Assembly: GCF_000717745.1 (NCBI RefSeq)
Contig: NZ_JOBH01000007.1
Span: 248,001-312,000 of the forward strand
Direction: 5' to 3'
Length of the DNA stretch: 64,000 nt
Source: Streptomyces violens
GTDB lineage: Bacteria > Actinomycetota > Actinomycetes > Streptomycetales > Streptomycetaceae
Shown here: positions 42,646 to 50,371 of the stretch, piece by piece
How the letters are laid out: every line of letters starts with the position of its first letter
Position numbering within the stretch: the stretch's first letter is position 1
Notes under the pieces: generated by a model
Database searches by the model: none
Seen by the model: the letters and a program-made list of their open reading frames with translations, nothing else
What the model was told of the DNA's origin: nothing
Position numbers and translations under genes: made by a program

Positions 42646-44280
42646 ATGACCGATGAGCTGACCTTTCCCTCGCCCGCCGCACCGCCGGCCCCGGACCGCC
42701 CCGGCACGGGCTGGTGGCGCGACGCCGTCATCTATCAGATCTACGTACGCTCCTTCGGGGACGGTGACGGTGACGGCGTCGGGGACCTGCCCGGCGCCCG
42801 CGCCCGGCTGCCGTATCTGAAGGAGCTGGGCGCCGACGCCGTCTGGCTGACGCCGTTCTACGCGTCACCGCAGGCCGACGGCGGTTACGACGTCGCCGAC
42901 CACCGCGCCGTCGACCCGCTCTTCGGCACCCTCGCCGACGCCGAGGCGTTCCTGGACACCGCCCACGAGCTGGGCCTGCGCGTCATCGTGGACATCGTCC
43001 CGAACCACACCTCCGACCGGCACCCGTGGTTCCGCGACCCGGACCTGGCCCGCGAGCGGTACGTCTTCCGGCCGGGCCGCGGGACGCACGGCGAGCTGCC
43101 GCCCAACGACTGGGAGTCCGTCTTCGGCGGCCCCGCCTGGACCCGCACCGAGCGCGGCGACTGGTACCTCCATCTCTTCGCGCCCGAACAGCCCGACCTG
43201 GACTGGGAGCGCCCCGAAGTGCGGGCCGAGTTCGACGCGATCCTGCGGTTCTGGCTGGACCGCGGCGTCGACGGCTTCCGCATCGACGTCGCGCACGGCA
43301 TGGTCAAGGCGCCGGGGCTGCCCAATGTCGGCCGCCGGCAGCAGGCCCGCCTCATCGGCACCGACGTCCTCCCCTTCTTCGACCAGGACGGCGTGCACGA
43401 GATCCACCGCCACTGGCGCCGGCTGCTGGACTCCTACCGTGGCGAGCGGATCGGCGTCGCCGAGGCCTGGGCCCCCGACGCCGGCCGCCTCGCCCGCTAC
43501 GTACGCCCCGACGAGCTGCACCAGGCGTTCAACTTCCACTTCCTGCAAGCGGACTGGGACGCGGCCGCGCTCCGCCGCGTCATCGACGAGTCGCTGGCCG
43601 CCACTTCCCTGGTCGGCGCGCCCACCACCTGGGTGCTCTCCAACCACGACGTGGTCCGCCACACCACCCGGCTCGGCGGCCTCGCGCGCGCCCGCGCCGC
43701 CACCCTCCTCATGCTCGCCCTCCCCGGCTCCGCCTACCTCTACCAAGGGGAGGAGCTGGGGCTGCCGGAGGTCACCGAGCTGCCCGACGCGGTCCGCCAG
43801 GACCCGGCGTTCTTCCGCGGCGACGGCCAGGACGGCTTCCGCGACGGCTGCCGGGTGCCGCTCCCCTGGTCCGGTACGGAGGCGCCGTACGGCTTCGGGC
43901 CCGGCGGGAGCTGGCTGCCGCAGCCGCCGGGCTGGGCGGAGCTGACCGTCGAGGCACAGACCGGCACCCCCGGCTCCACGCTGGAGCTGTACCGTGCCGC
44001 GCTCGCCTGGCGCCGCGCGCTGCCCGGCCTCGGCGACGGGCGGATGAGCTGGCTGGACGCGCCGGAGGGGGTACTGGCGCTGCGCCGGCACGGCTTCGTG
44101 TGCGTACTGAACACCCGCACCCGGCCGGTGGAGGTGTCGGGCGCGGGCCGCCTGCTGCTCGCAAGCGCGCCGCTGCGCACCGAGGACGGCCGGGTGTGCC
44201 TGCCCGGCGAATCCTGCGCGTGGTGGGCAAGCCGGATCCCGACCGGTAAGGTCGGCTTCCATGACCGCGCGCCTGGCTGA
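42646..44280 (+). CDS. Alpha-glucosidase, GH13 (copy 2)
   Basis: 544 residues, cytoplasmic. Catalytic D214 (VDGFRIDVAHG), E273 (IGVAEAW) and D335 (VLSNHDVVRH). It reads as a paralogue of the copy at 37742-39337: shared blocks include PPNDWES, FGGPAWTR, PDELHQAFNFH, GAPTTWVLSNHDVVRH and YQGEELGLPEVT. Copy 2 has an extended Pro/Ala-rich N-terminus. It diverges from malE and overlaps its own LacI-type regulator gene by 20 bases. Confidence 0.92.
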   Translation: MTDELTFPSPAAPPAPDRPGTGWWRDAVIYQIYVRSFGDGDGDGVGDLPGARARLPYLKELGADAVWLTPFYASPQADGGYDVADHRAVDPLFGTLADAEAFLDTAHELGLRVIVDIVPNHTSDRHPWFRDPDLARERYVFRPGRGTHGELPPNDWESVFGGPAWTRTERGDWYLHLFAPEQPDLDWERPEVRAEFDAILRFWLDRGVDGFRIDVAHGMVKAPGLPNVGRRQQARLIGTDVLPFFDQDGVHEIHRHWRRLLDSYRGERIGVAEAWAPDAGRLARYVRPDELHQAFNFHFLQADWDAAALRRVIDESLAATSLVGAPTTWVLSNHDVVRHTTRLGGLARARAATLLMLALPGSAYLYQGEELGLPEVTELPDAVRQDPAFFRGDGQDGFRDGCRVPLPWSGTEAPYGFGPGGSWLPQPPGWAELTVEAQTGTPGSTLELYRAALAWRRALPGLGDGRMSWLDAPEGVLALRRHGFVCVLNTRTRPVEVSGAGRLLLASAPLRTEDGRVCLPGESCAWWASRIPTGKVGFHDRAPG

Positions 44281-45382
44281 CATCGCAGTACAGGCGGGTG
44301 TCAGCGAGGCCACCGTCAGCCGGGTGCTCAACGGCAAGCCCGGCGTCTCCGCCACCACCCGCCAGTCCGTACTCGCCGCACTGGACGTCCTGGGCTATGA
44401 GCGCCCGGTACGCCTGCGGCAGCGCAGCGCCGGGCTGGTCGGGCTCATCACGCCCGAGCTGGAGAACCCGATCTTCCCGGCGTTCGCGCAGGTCATCGGC
44501 CAGGCCCTGACCCGCCAGGGGTACACCCCGGTGCTCGCCACGCAGACCCCCGGCGGCTCGACCGAGGACGAGCTGACCGAGATGCTGGTGGACCGCGGCG
44601 TGGCCGGCATCATCTTCGTCTCCGGGCTGCACGCCGACACCACGGCGGACATGGGCCGGTACGAGGCGCTGCGCGGCCAGGGCGTGCCGTTCGTCCTGAT
44701 CAACGGTTACTCGGACAAGGTCCAGGCACCCTTCATCTCCCCGGACGACGGCGTGGCGATCTCCCTCGCGGTCACCCATCTCGCGGCCCTCGGCCACCAG
44801 CGGATCGGCCTCGCGCTCGGCCCGCGCCGCTTCGTGCCGGTACAGCGGAAGATCGAGGGGTTTCTGCGCGCCATGCGCGAGCAGCTCGGGATGGCCGCGG
44901 ACGAGGCGGCGGAGCTGGTGCAGCACTCCCTCTACACGCTCGAAGGCGGGCAGGCCGCGGCCGGCGCTCTGCTGGAGCGCGGCTGCACGGCGGTGATCTG
45001 CGCGAGCGACATGATGGCGCTCGGCGCGATCCGGGCGGCCCGGCAGCGCGGCCTGGAGGTGCCCGACGACGTCTCGGTGGTGGGGTACGACGACTCCCCG
45101 CTGATCGCGTTCACCGACCCGCCGCTGACCACCATCCGGCAGCCGGTGCAGGCCATGGGCCAGGCGGCGGTTCGGGCCCTGCTGGAGGAGGTCGGCGCCG
45201 ACCTGCCGGAGAGCCCGTCCGGGACCTCGCGGGCCCCGCTGCGTACGGAGTTCGTCTTCCATCCGGAGCTCGTCGTGCGCGGTTCGACGGCCTCGGCGCG
45301 GCGCACGGACCCCGATGGCGGTGGGGGTATAGCCTCCCCCTCCGGGGCGAGAAAGGGTGTCCAGGACCCGACTCCAGGATGA
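44261..45382 (+). CDS. LacI-family regulator (copy 2, MalR paralogue)
   Basis: 373 residues. Helix-turn-helix [20 protein letters not shown], then [20 protein letters not shown], nearly the same as copy 1, so both may read the same TTGCAA-like operators. The effector domain differs in patches (for instance SDKVQAPFISPDD versus [13 protein letters not shown]). It has a longer C-terminal tail. ATG 44261 lies inside the end of the alpha-glucosidase gene, so translation is coupled. This divergent position next to malE is where I remember S. coelicolor malR. Confidence 0.88.
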   Translation: MTARLADIAVQAGVSEATVSRVLNGKPGVSATTRQSVLAALDVLGYERPVRLRQRSAGLVGLITPELENPIFPAFAQVIGQALTRQGYTPVLATQTPGGSTEDELTEMLVDRGVAGIIFVSGLHADTTADMGRYEALRGQGVPFVLINGYSDKVQAPFISPDDGVAISLAVTHLAALGHQRIGLALGPRRFVPVQRKIEGFLRAMREQLGMAADEAAELVQHSLYTLEGGQAAAGALLERGCTAVICASDMMALGAIRAARQRGLEVPDDVSVVGYDDSPLIAFTDPPLTTIRQPVQAMGQAAVRALLEEVGADLPESPSGTSRAPLRTEFVFHPELVVRGSTASARRTDPDGGGGIASPSGARKGVQDPTPG

Positions 45383-45418
45383 TCGGGTCTACCCCGATTT
45401 CTGGCAGACTGTCGGGCT

Positions 45419-46297
45419 ATGGGTGATGCCAACGCGAGGATCCTTGACGGCCGGACGAGCGCACCGACACCCCCTCCGCAGCGTTCCGGCCCGCCTCGCG
45501 GACGGGCGTCCGCCGCCCGGGCGCACGGCGTGGCAAGACCTCGCCTGTGGTTCGAGATCCTGCTGATCGCGGTCAGCTACTGGACGTACTCCCTGATCCG
45601 CAACGCCGTGCCGGAGCAGAAGACGCAGGCGCTGAGAAACGCCGACTGGGTCTGGCGGGCCGAGCACAGCATCGGCATCGCCGTCGAACACACCGTCAAT
45701 CACGCGATGAACGCCGTGACCTGGCTGATCGTCGCGATGAACTACTACTACGCCACGCTGCACTTCATCGTCACCGTCGGCGTCCTGGTCTGGCTCTACC
45801 GCCGGCACCCCGGCCGCTACGCCGCCTCCCGGCTGGTCCTCTTCCTCACCACCGCGGTCGCCCTGCTGGGCTACTACTTCTTCCCCCTCGCGCCGCCCCG
45901 CCTGATGCCGGGTGGCCATTTCATCGACACGGTCATGGTGCACGACACCTGGGGCTCGATGGCCTCGGGGAACCTGGCGAGCATGTCGAACCAGTACGCG
46001 GCGATGCCCTCGATGCACATCGGCTGGTCGCTGTGGTGCGGCCTCACCCTCGCGCTGCTGGCGCGGCACACGTGGGTACGGGTGCTGGGCGTGCTGTATC
46101 CGGTGCTGACCCTGCTGGTGATCGTCTCCACCGCCAACCACTTCTGGCTGGACGCGGTGGGCGGCGTGCTCTGCCTGGCGTTCGCCTTCGCGGTGGCCCG
46201 CCTCTGGTACGGCACCACCCTCTCGCGCCTCCCCCGCCTGCCCCGACCGGGCCCGGCCCCGGCGCGTCCGTCGGAACCGAGCCCTTCGGGGGCGTGA
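45419..46297 (+). CDS. PAP2-superfamily membrane phosphatase/transferase
   Basis: 292 residues. A disordered N-terminus (1-40) is followed by six membrane helices. The PAP2 motifs are AAMPSMHIGWS (H200) and ANHFWLDAVGG (H241, D245); the first motif (KxxxxxxRP) is degenerate, which fits the Aur1/inositol-phosphorylceramide-synthase-like branch (PAP2_3) rather than classic phosphatidate phosphatase. The substrate is probably a lipid phosphate or phosphoinositol lipid; unproven. Confidence 0.85.
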   Translation: MGDANARILDGRTSAPTPPPQRSGPPRGRASAARAHGVARPRLWFEILLIAVSYWTYSLIRNAVPEQKTQALRNADWVWRAEHSIGIAVEHTVNHAMNAVTWLIVAMNYYYATLHFIVTVGVLVWLYRRHPGRYAASRLVLFLTTAVALLGYYFFPLAPPRLMPGGHFIDTVMVHDTWGSMASGNLASMSNQYAAMPSMHIGWSLWCGLTLALLARHTWVRVLGVLYPVLTLLVIVSTANHFWLDAVGGVLCLAFAFAVARLWYGTTLSRLPRLPRPGPAPARPSEPSPSGA

Positions 46298-46302
46298 CAA
46301 AC

Positions 46303-46325
46303 AAGCCCGTCCGGCGATTGAGGAC
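46303..46325 (+). repeat. Short Streptomyces interspersed sequence
   Basis: GCCCGTCCGGCGATTGAGG within 46303-46325 matches a short sequence I remember as scattered through many Streptomyces genomes between genes. It sits right before a terminator hairpin. Confidence 0.55.
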
Positions 46326-46345
46326 AGCCCGGCGGCAGCCGGGCT
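46326..46345. terminator. Terminator between convergent PAP2 and amidohydrolase genes
   Basis: An 8-bp stem AGCCCGGC (46326-46333) with GCCGGGCT (46338-46345) and a GGCA loop, 8 bases from the amidohydrolase stop. Confidence 0.65.
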
Positions 46346-46352
46346 CAGCGCG

Positions 46353-47984
46353 TCAGCCCACGCCGCGGTGCACGATGACACCACCAGTCATGGTGAGCGC
46401 CACGGGCGCCTCCCCGACCTCGTCCGCCGGCGCGGAAACGGGGTCCACGCCCAGCGCGGTGAGGTCTGCCCGGAAGCCGACCGCGACGCGCCCCGCATAC
46501 GACTCCTCGCCCACCGCCAGCGCCGCATGCGACGTGAGACCCTCCAGTGCCATCTCCCCCGTCAGCGCCTGCTCGACGGTGACCGGCGCGGTCTCCGGCG
46601 AGCCGGCCGGGCGGCGCAGCCGGGCGGTCGCGAGCACGCCGCGCGGGTCGTAGTGCGCGATCGGCCAGTCGGAGCCGAGGACCAGTACGGCGCCCGCGTC
46701 CCGCAGATCGCGGCAGCGCCACGCCCGGGCCGCCCGCTCCTCGCCGACCCGCTTGGACCACTCGTCGGTGTGGTCGGCGCGGGTGTAGGCGGTGTGGGTG
46801 GGCTGCATCGAGGCGGCGACCCCGAGCGCGGCGAACCGCGGGAGCTGCTCGCTCGGCACGGTCTCGATGTGCTCGATGCGGTGCATCCCGCGCTGCGCCT
46901 GGTCGCCCAGCGCCTCGACGGTGTCCAGGACGTGCCGGACGGCCGCGTCCCCGATGGCGTGCGTGGCGGTCCGTACACCGGCCTTCGCGAGGTGGTGCAC
47001 GGCGCGGGTGTACGCGGCGGGATCCGGCCAGAACGCCTCGGTGCCCTGGCCGTGGCAGTCGGCGTGCTCCAGCCAGGCGGTACCGCCCTCGACCGTGCCG
47101 TCCATGAAGAACTTCACGCCGCCCACCCGCCAGTGGCGCCCGGCCCGCTGCTGAAGCTCGATCAGGTGGTCCAGGGCCGCCTTGTCGGCGCCGGGCATGC
47201 ACCAGGGTGCGATCCGCAGCCGTACCGGCAGTTCGCCGTCGGCCTCGATCCCGGTCAGCACGTCCAGTACGTCCTGGCCCTCCAGGTCCATGACGTGCGC
47301 GCCGGTCAGGCCGGTCGCGGCCATCTCGCCCAGCAGGGTGAGCAGCCGGGCGCGCCGCTCGGCGGCGCTGGGGCGCGGCAGCACGGGCAGCATGAGGTCC
47401 ATCGCGGCATGCTCGACGAGGTACCCGGTGGGCCGGCCGTCCGGGTCGCAGACGATCTCGGCGCGCTGGTCGAAGGCGCGCGGCCCGTCGATGCCGGCGG
47501 CGGCCAGCGCGGGGCCCGTGGCCAGCGCGGAGTGTCCGTCGTAGAGGCGGAGGAAGGCGGGCACGCCGCCGAGGGCCGGTTCGATCAGGTCGCGGTGGAC
47601 GGGCCGGCCGCCGAAGGTGTTGTGGTCCAGGCCGTACCCCATGACCCACTCGCCGCGGCCGGCCGCACGCGCCGCGCCGGCCAGCGCGTCCCGCAGCCCG
47701 TCCAGGTCCCGGCAGCCGGAGAGGTCCAGCCCGGTGGCCATCTCGCCGCCCCAGATCGGGTGGCTGTGGCCGTCGACCAGCCCGGGGGTGAGGGTGGCCC
47801 CGGCCAGGTCGATCACCTCGGTGTCCGGGCCGCGCCAGTCCCGTACCTCGTGCTCCTCGCCGACGGCGGCGATCCGGCCGTCCTTGACGGCGACGGCGCT
47901 CGCCCAGGGACGGGCGGGGTCGAGGGTGCGGACGCGGGCACCGGTCAGGACGGTGTCGGCGGCGGTGCTGCGGGACTCGGACAC
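46353..47984 (-). CDS. Amidohydrolase (YtcJ-like, amidohydrolase family 3)
   Basis: 543 residues. Metal-binding histidines of the amidohydrolase superfamily: LVDGHSHPIWGG (HxH near residue 75), VKFFMDGT (modified lysine position), ATHAIGDAA, HRIEHIE and VLGSDWPIAHYDP (Asp). Such enzymes cut exocyclic amides or formamides. GTG 47984 begins 57 bases after the APC permease stop, so uptake and hydrolysis of the same nitrogen compound are likely. No signal peptide. Confidence 0.88.
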   Translation of the reverse strand: MSESRSTAADTVLTGARVRTLDPARPWASAVAVKDGRIAAVGEEHEVRDWRGPDTEVIDLAGATLTPGLVDGHSHPIWGGEMATGLDLSGCRDLDGLRDALAGAARAAGRGEWVMGYGLDHNTFGGRPVHRDLIEPALGGVPAFLRLYDGHSALATGPALAAAGIDGPRAFDQRAEIVCDPDGRPTGYLVEHAAMDLMLPVLPRPSAAERRARLLTLLGEMAATGLTGAHVMDLEGQDVLDVLTGIEADGELPVRLRIAPWCMPGADKAALDHLIELQQRAGRHWRVGGVKFFMDGTVEGGTAWLEHADCHGQGTEAFWPDPAAYTRAVHHLAKAGVRTATHAIGDAAVRHVLDTVEALGDQAQRGMHRIEHIETVPSEQLPRFAALGVAASMQPTHTAYTRADHTDEWSKRVGEERAARAWRCRDLRDAGAVLVLGSDWPIAHYDPRGVLATARLRRPAGSPETAPVTVEQALTGEMALEGLTSHAALAVGEESYAGRVAVGFRADLTALGVDPVSAPADEVGEAPVALTMTGGVIVHRGVG

Positions 47985-48041
47985 TGCTTCGGTTCTCCTT
48001 GCGAAACGGGTGCGGGGGGGGCGGCGGTACGGCCGTCGTGG

Positions 48042-49520
48042 TCAGTCGGCGGGCTCGGCGGCGAACTCCGCGTACACCGCGGGGCGGTCGCGGCGGAAGC
48101 GCACGGCGATCAGGACGCCGACGGCGAAGGCGGCGGGGACGGTGAGGACGAGGACGGTGTTGGTCGCGAGGGGGGCCGCGGTCATCAGCCCGATCTTGGC
48201 GGTGACCAGCCAGAGCGCGCCGGCCATCAGCACGGTGGCGGCGATCGGCGCGATCACCGTGCGCCAGCGGCCCTCCTGGTGCCGGATGCGGCGGAAGAAG
48301 AACGGGATGGCGACCGCGGTGATCCCCTGGAGGGTCAACAGGCCCAGCATTCCTGGGGTGTTCATCCACAGCAGCAGTTGCTGGTACGGGTCGGCACCGG
48401 CCAGCGCGAAGCCCGCGACGACGAGCAGCGCCAGCACGCTCTGGAGTACTCCGGCGACGTACGGGGAGCGGTGCTTGGGGTGCACCCTGCCGAGCGCCTT
48501 GGGCAGCACGCCCTCCTGCGCGAGCGCCAGCCCGTACCGGTTGATCGCGTTGTGGAAGGCCAGCTGCGAGGCGAGGATGCTGGTCACGATGAAGACGTGC
48601 ATCAGGTCGGCGGCCCAGGCACCGACGTAGTGCGTGGTGGCGGTGAAGAAGAGCCCGGCCGGGTCGGTGGCGACCGCCTTGAGGACCTTCGTACCGCCGA
48701 ACGCCTGGATGACGACCCAGACGCTGAAGGCGTAGAAGAGGCCGAGGAAGCCGACGGCGATGTAGGTGGCGCGCGGGATGGTGCGGCCGGGGTCGCGGGC
48801 CTCGCGGCGGTAGATGGCGGTGGACTCGAAGCCGGTGAAGGCGGCGAAGGCGAAGGCCAGGACCGCGCCGGTGCCGGGGACCAGCACATTGCCGGGCGTG
48901 AAGGAGTCCAGTGCCAGGCCCTCGGCTCCGCCGTCCAGCAGCACCCCGCCGGCCAGCAGCACGAGGATGCCGGTCTCGGCGACCAGCAGGACGCCGAGGA
49001 CCTTGGCGCCGAAGTCGATGGAGCGGTACCCCAGGTACCAGATGACGAAGACGCCGCCGAGCGCGATCGGCGGCCACGGCACGTGGATGCCCCAGAGCGC
49101 CTCCAGCGCGTCCTGGGTGCCGGTGGCGAGCAGTCCGTACACGCCGATCTGCATGCCGTTGTACGCGAGCAGCGCCAGCGTGGCGGCGCCGAAGCCGGCC
49201 GGACGGCCGAGGCCCCGGGTGATGAACGCGTAGAAGCCGCCGCCGTGCTTCACGTGCCGGGTCATGGCGGTGAAGCCGACCGCGAAGAGGGCGAGGGTGG
49301 CGCCGGCGAGGAGGTAGCCGACGGGGGCGCCGATGCCGCCGATGCCGATGGCGAGCGGCGCGACGCCGGCCATGACGGTGAGCGGCGCCGCGGCGGAGAC
49401 CACGAAGAAGGCGATGTCGGCGACGCCGAGGGTGCCCTTGCGGAGGGCGGGGGCACCCTCGCCGGGTGGTGCGGTGTCGTGCTGTGGCGACCCGTCGCGG
49501 GTCCCGGACTCTACGGCCAT
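48042..49520 (-). CDS. APC-family amino acid/amine permease
   Basis: 492 residues with about 12 membrane helices. FFVVSAAAPLTVMAGVAPLA and AFAAFTGFESTAIYRREARD (the APC-family FxGFE motif) are clear. ATG 49520 follows AAGGGCAAGAG. Probable operon with the amidohydrolase, and a divergent TetR gene lies 161 bases away with an inverted repeat between them. Substrate: an amino acid, amine or amide; not readable. Confidence 0.88.
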   Translation of the reverse strand: MAVESGTRDGSPQHDTAPPGEGAPALRKGTLGVADIAFFVVSAAAPLTVMAGVAPLAIGIGGIGAPVGYLLAGATLALFAVGFTAMTRHVKHGGGFYAFITRGLGRPAGFGAATLALLAYNGMQIGVYGLLATGTQDALEALWGIHVPWPPIALGGVFVIWYLGYRSIDFGAKVLGVLLVAETGILVLLAGGVLLDGGAEGLALDSFTPGNVLVPGTGAVLAFAFAAFTGFESTAIYRREARDPGRTIPRATYIAVGFLGLFYAFSVWVVIQAFGGTKVLKAVATDPAGLFFTATTHYVGAWAADLMHVFIVTSILASQLAFHNAINRYGLALAQEGVLPKALGRVHPKHRSPYVAGVLQSVLALLVVAGFALAGADPYQQLLLWMNTPGMLGLLTLQGITAVAIPFFFRRIRHQEGRWRTVIAPIAATVLMAGALWLVTAKIGLMTAAPLATNTVLVLTVPAAFAVGVLIAVRFRRDRPAVYAEFAAEPAD

Positions 49521-49598
49521 GCGCTCTTGCCCTTCTGCTGCGGAAGAGGGGTGGGGCGGCCTGAGACGTACACGGGTGGAACGGCAGCATGACCGCGG

Positions 49599-49625
49599 CG
49601 AAAACCTAAAGCCTTTCGGTTTTCG
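49599..49625. promoter_or_regulatory. Operator candidate between the APC permease and TetR genes
   Basis: CGAAAACC-n11-GGTTTTCG, a perfect 8-bp inverted repeat in an A/T-richer patch. It is the likely binding site of the TetR regulator at 49682, controlling both directions. Confidence 0.65.
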
Positions 49626-49681
49626 GCAATGTAGTCGCCGCCGTACGATTCGGGAAGACCTCACGGGCAGGAGAAACGAAC

Positions 49682-50365
49682 ATGGGGCGGCCGCGGAAGG
49701 CCCTGCTTGACCGGGAGCGCATCGGTGCGACGGCGCTCGAACTCGTCGACGAAAAGGGCGACTTCAGCGTGCCGGAGGTGGCTCGCAGGCTCGGCGTGCA
49801 GACCGCCTCGGTGTATCACCATGTGGACGGCCGGGCCGGCGTGATCGAACTGTTGCGGGAGCGGGTGACTGACGCGATAGACCCGGCCACGCTGAGCGAC
49901 GTGCCCTGGGACACCGCCCTGGAGCGCTGGGCGCGCTCCTACCGGGCCGCCTTCGCGGCCCACCCGCGGACGATCCCGATGCTGATGACGTCACCGATCC
50001 GCGCACCGCGGGTGCTCGCCCAGTACGAGTTCGTGGCCGGGCTGCTCTCCGAGGCGGGCTTCGCCCCGTCCCTCGTCCTGCCGATCATCACCGGCCTGGA
50101 CAACATCGTCCTGGGCTCGGCCCTGGACATGTCGGCCCCGGAAACGATGTGGGAGGTCACCGAGGGCACCGAGGCCCCCCGGCTGGCCGCCGCCCAGTCG
50201 GCGACGGGCTCTTCCCGCGCAGACCAGGCCTTCGATCTCACTCTGGCGGGCTTCCTGGAGTACTGCAGGGGCTTGCGCCCCGTCAGGGGCGCGGGGAACT
50301 GCGCGAGCAACCACAGCGCCGCCGCGGACGGCCACGGCGAGAGCGGGGCAGACGGGAACCCGTAA
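49682..50365 (+). CDS. TetR-family regulator (TetR_C type)
   Basis: 227 residues: helix-turn-helix FSVPEVARRLGVQTASVYHH, and a C-terminal domain of the TetR/AcrR-C kind (WARSYRAAFAAHPRTIPMLM). It probably represses the divergent permease-amidohydrolase operon. The last 35 codons, after LAGFLEYCRGL, are unlike the family and are encoded by an interspersed repeat (50285-50314), so the C-terminus looks extended by repeat insertion or stop-codon loss. Confidence 0.88.
   Translation: MGRPRKALLDRERIGATALELVDEKGDFSVPEVARRLGVQTASVYHHVDGRAGVIELLRERVTDAIDPATLSDVPWDTALERWARSYRAAFAAHPRTIPMLMTSPIRAPRVLAQYEFVAGLLSEAGFAPSLVLPIITGLDNIVLGSALDMSAPETMWEVTEGTEAPRLAAAQSATGSSRADQAFDLTLAGFLEYCRGLRPVRGAGNCASNHSAAADGHGESGADGNP
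50285..50314 (+). repeat. Interspersed Streptomyces repeat inside the TetR 3' end
   Basis: GGGGCGCGGGGAACTGCGCG followed by AGCAACCAC. I remember this sequence as one of the commonest dispersed short repeats in Streptomyces, normally intergenic. Here it is translated as part of the TetR tail. Confidence 0.6.
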
Positions 50366-50371
50366 ACGGGC

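Noticed and set aside
42646..44280. Trehalose synthase or amylosucrase for the second GH13 enzyme
   Set aside because: Size, catalytic blocks and close similarity to the alpha-glucosidase at 37742-39337 favour alpha-glucosidase; no extra domain of the other families is seen.
46345..49590. A 1081-codon frame parallel to the amidohydrolase and APC permease
   Set aside because: It is in another frame of the same strand with Arg/Pro/His-rich nonsense sequence; both real genes show intact motifs.
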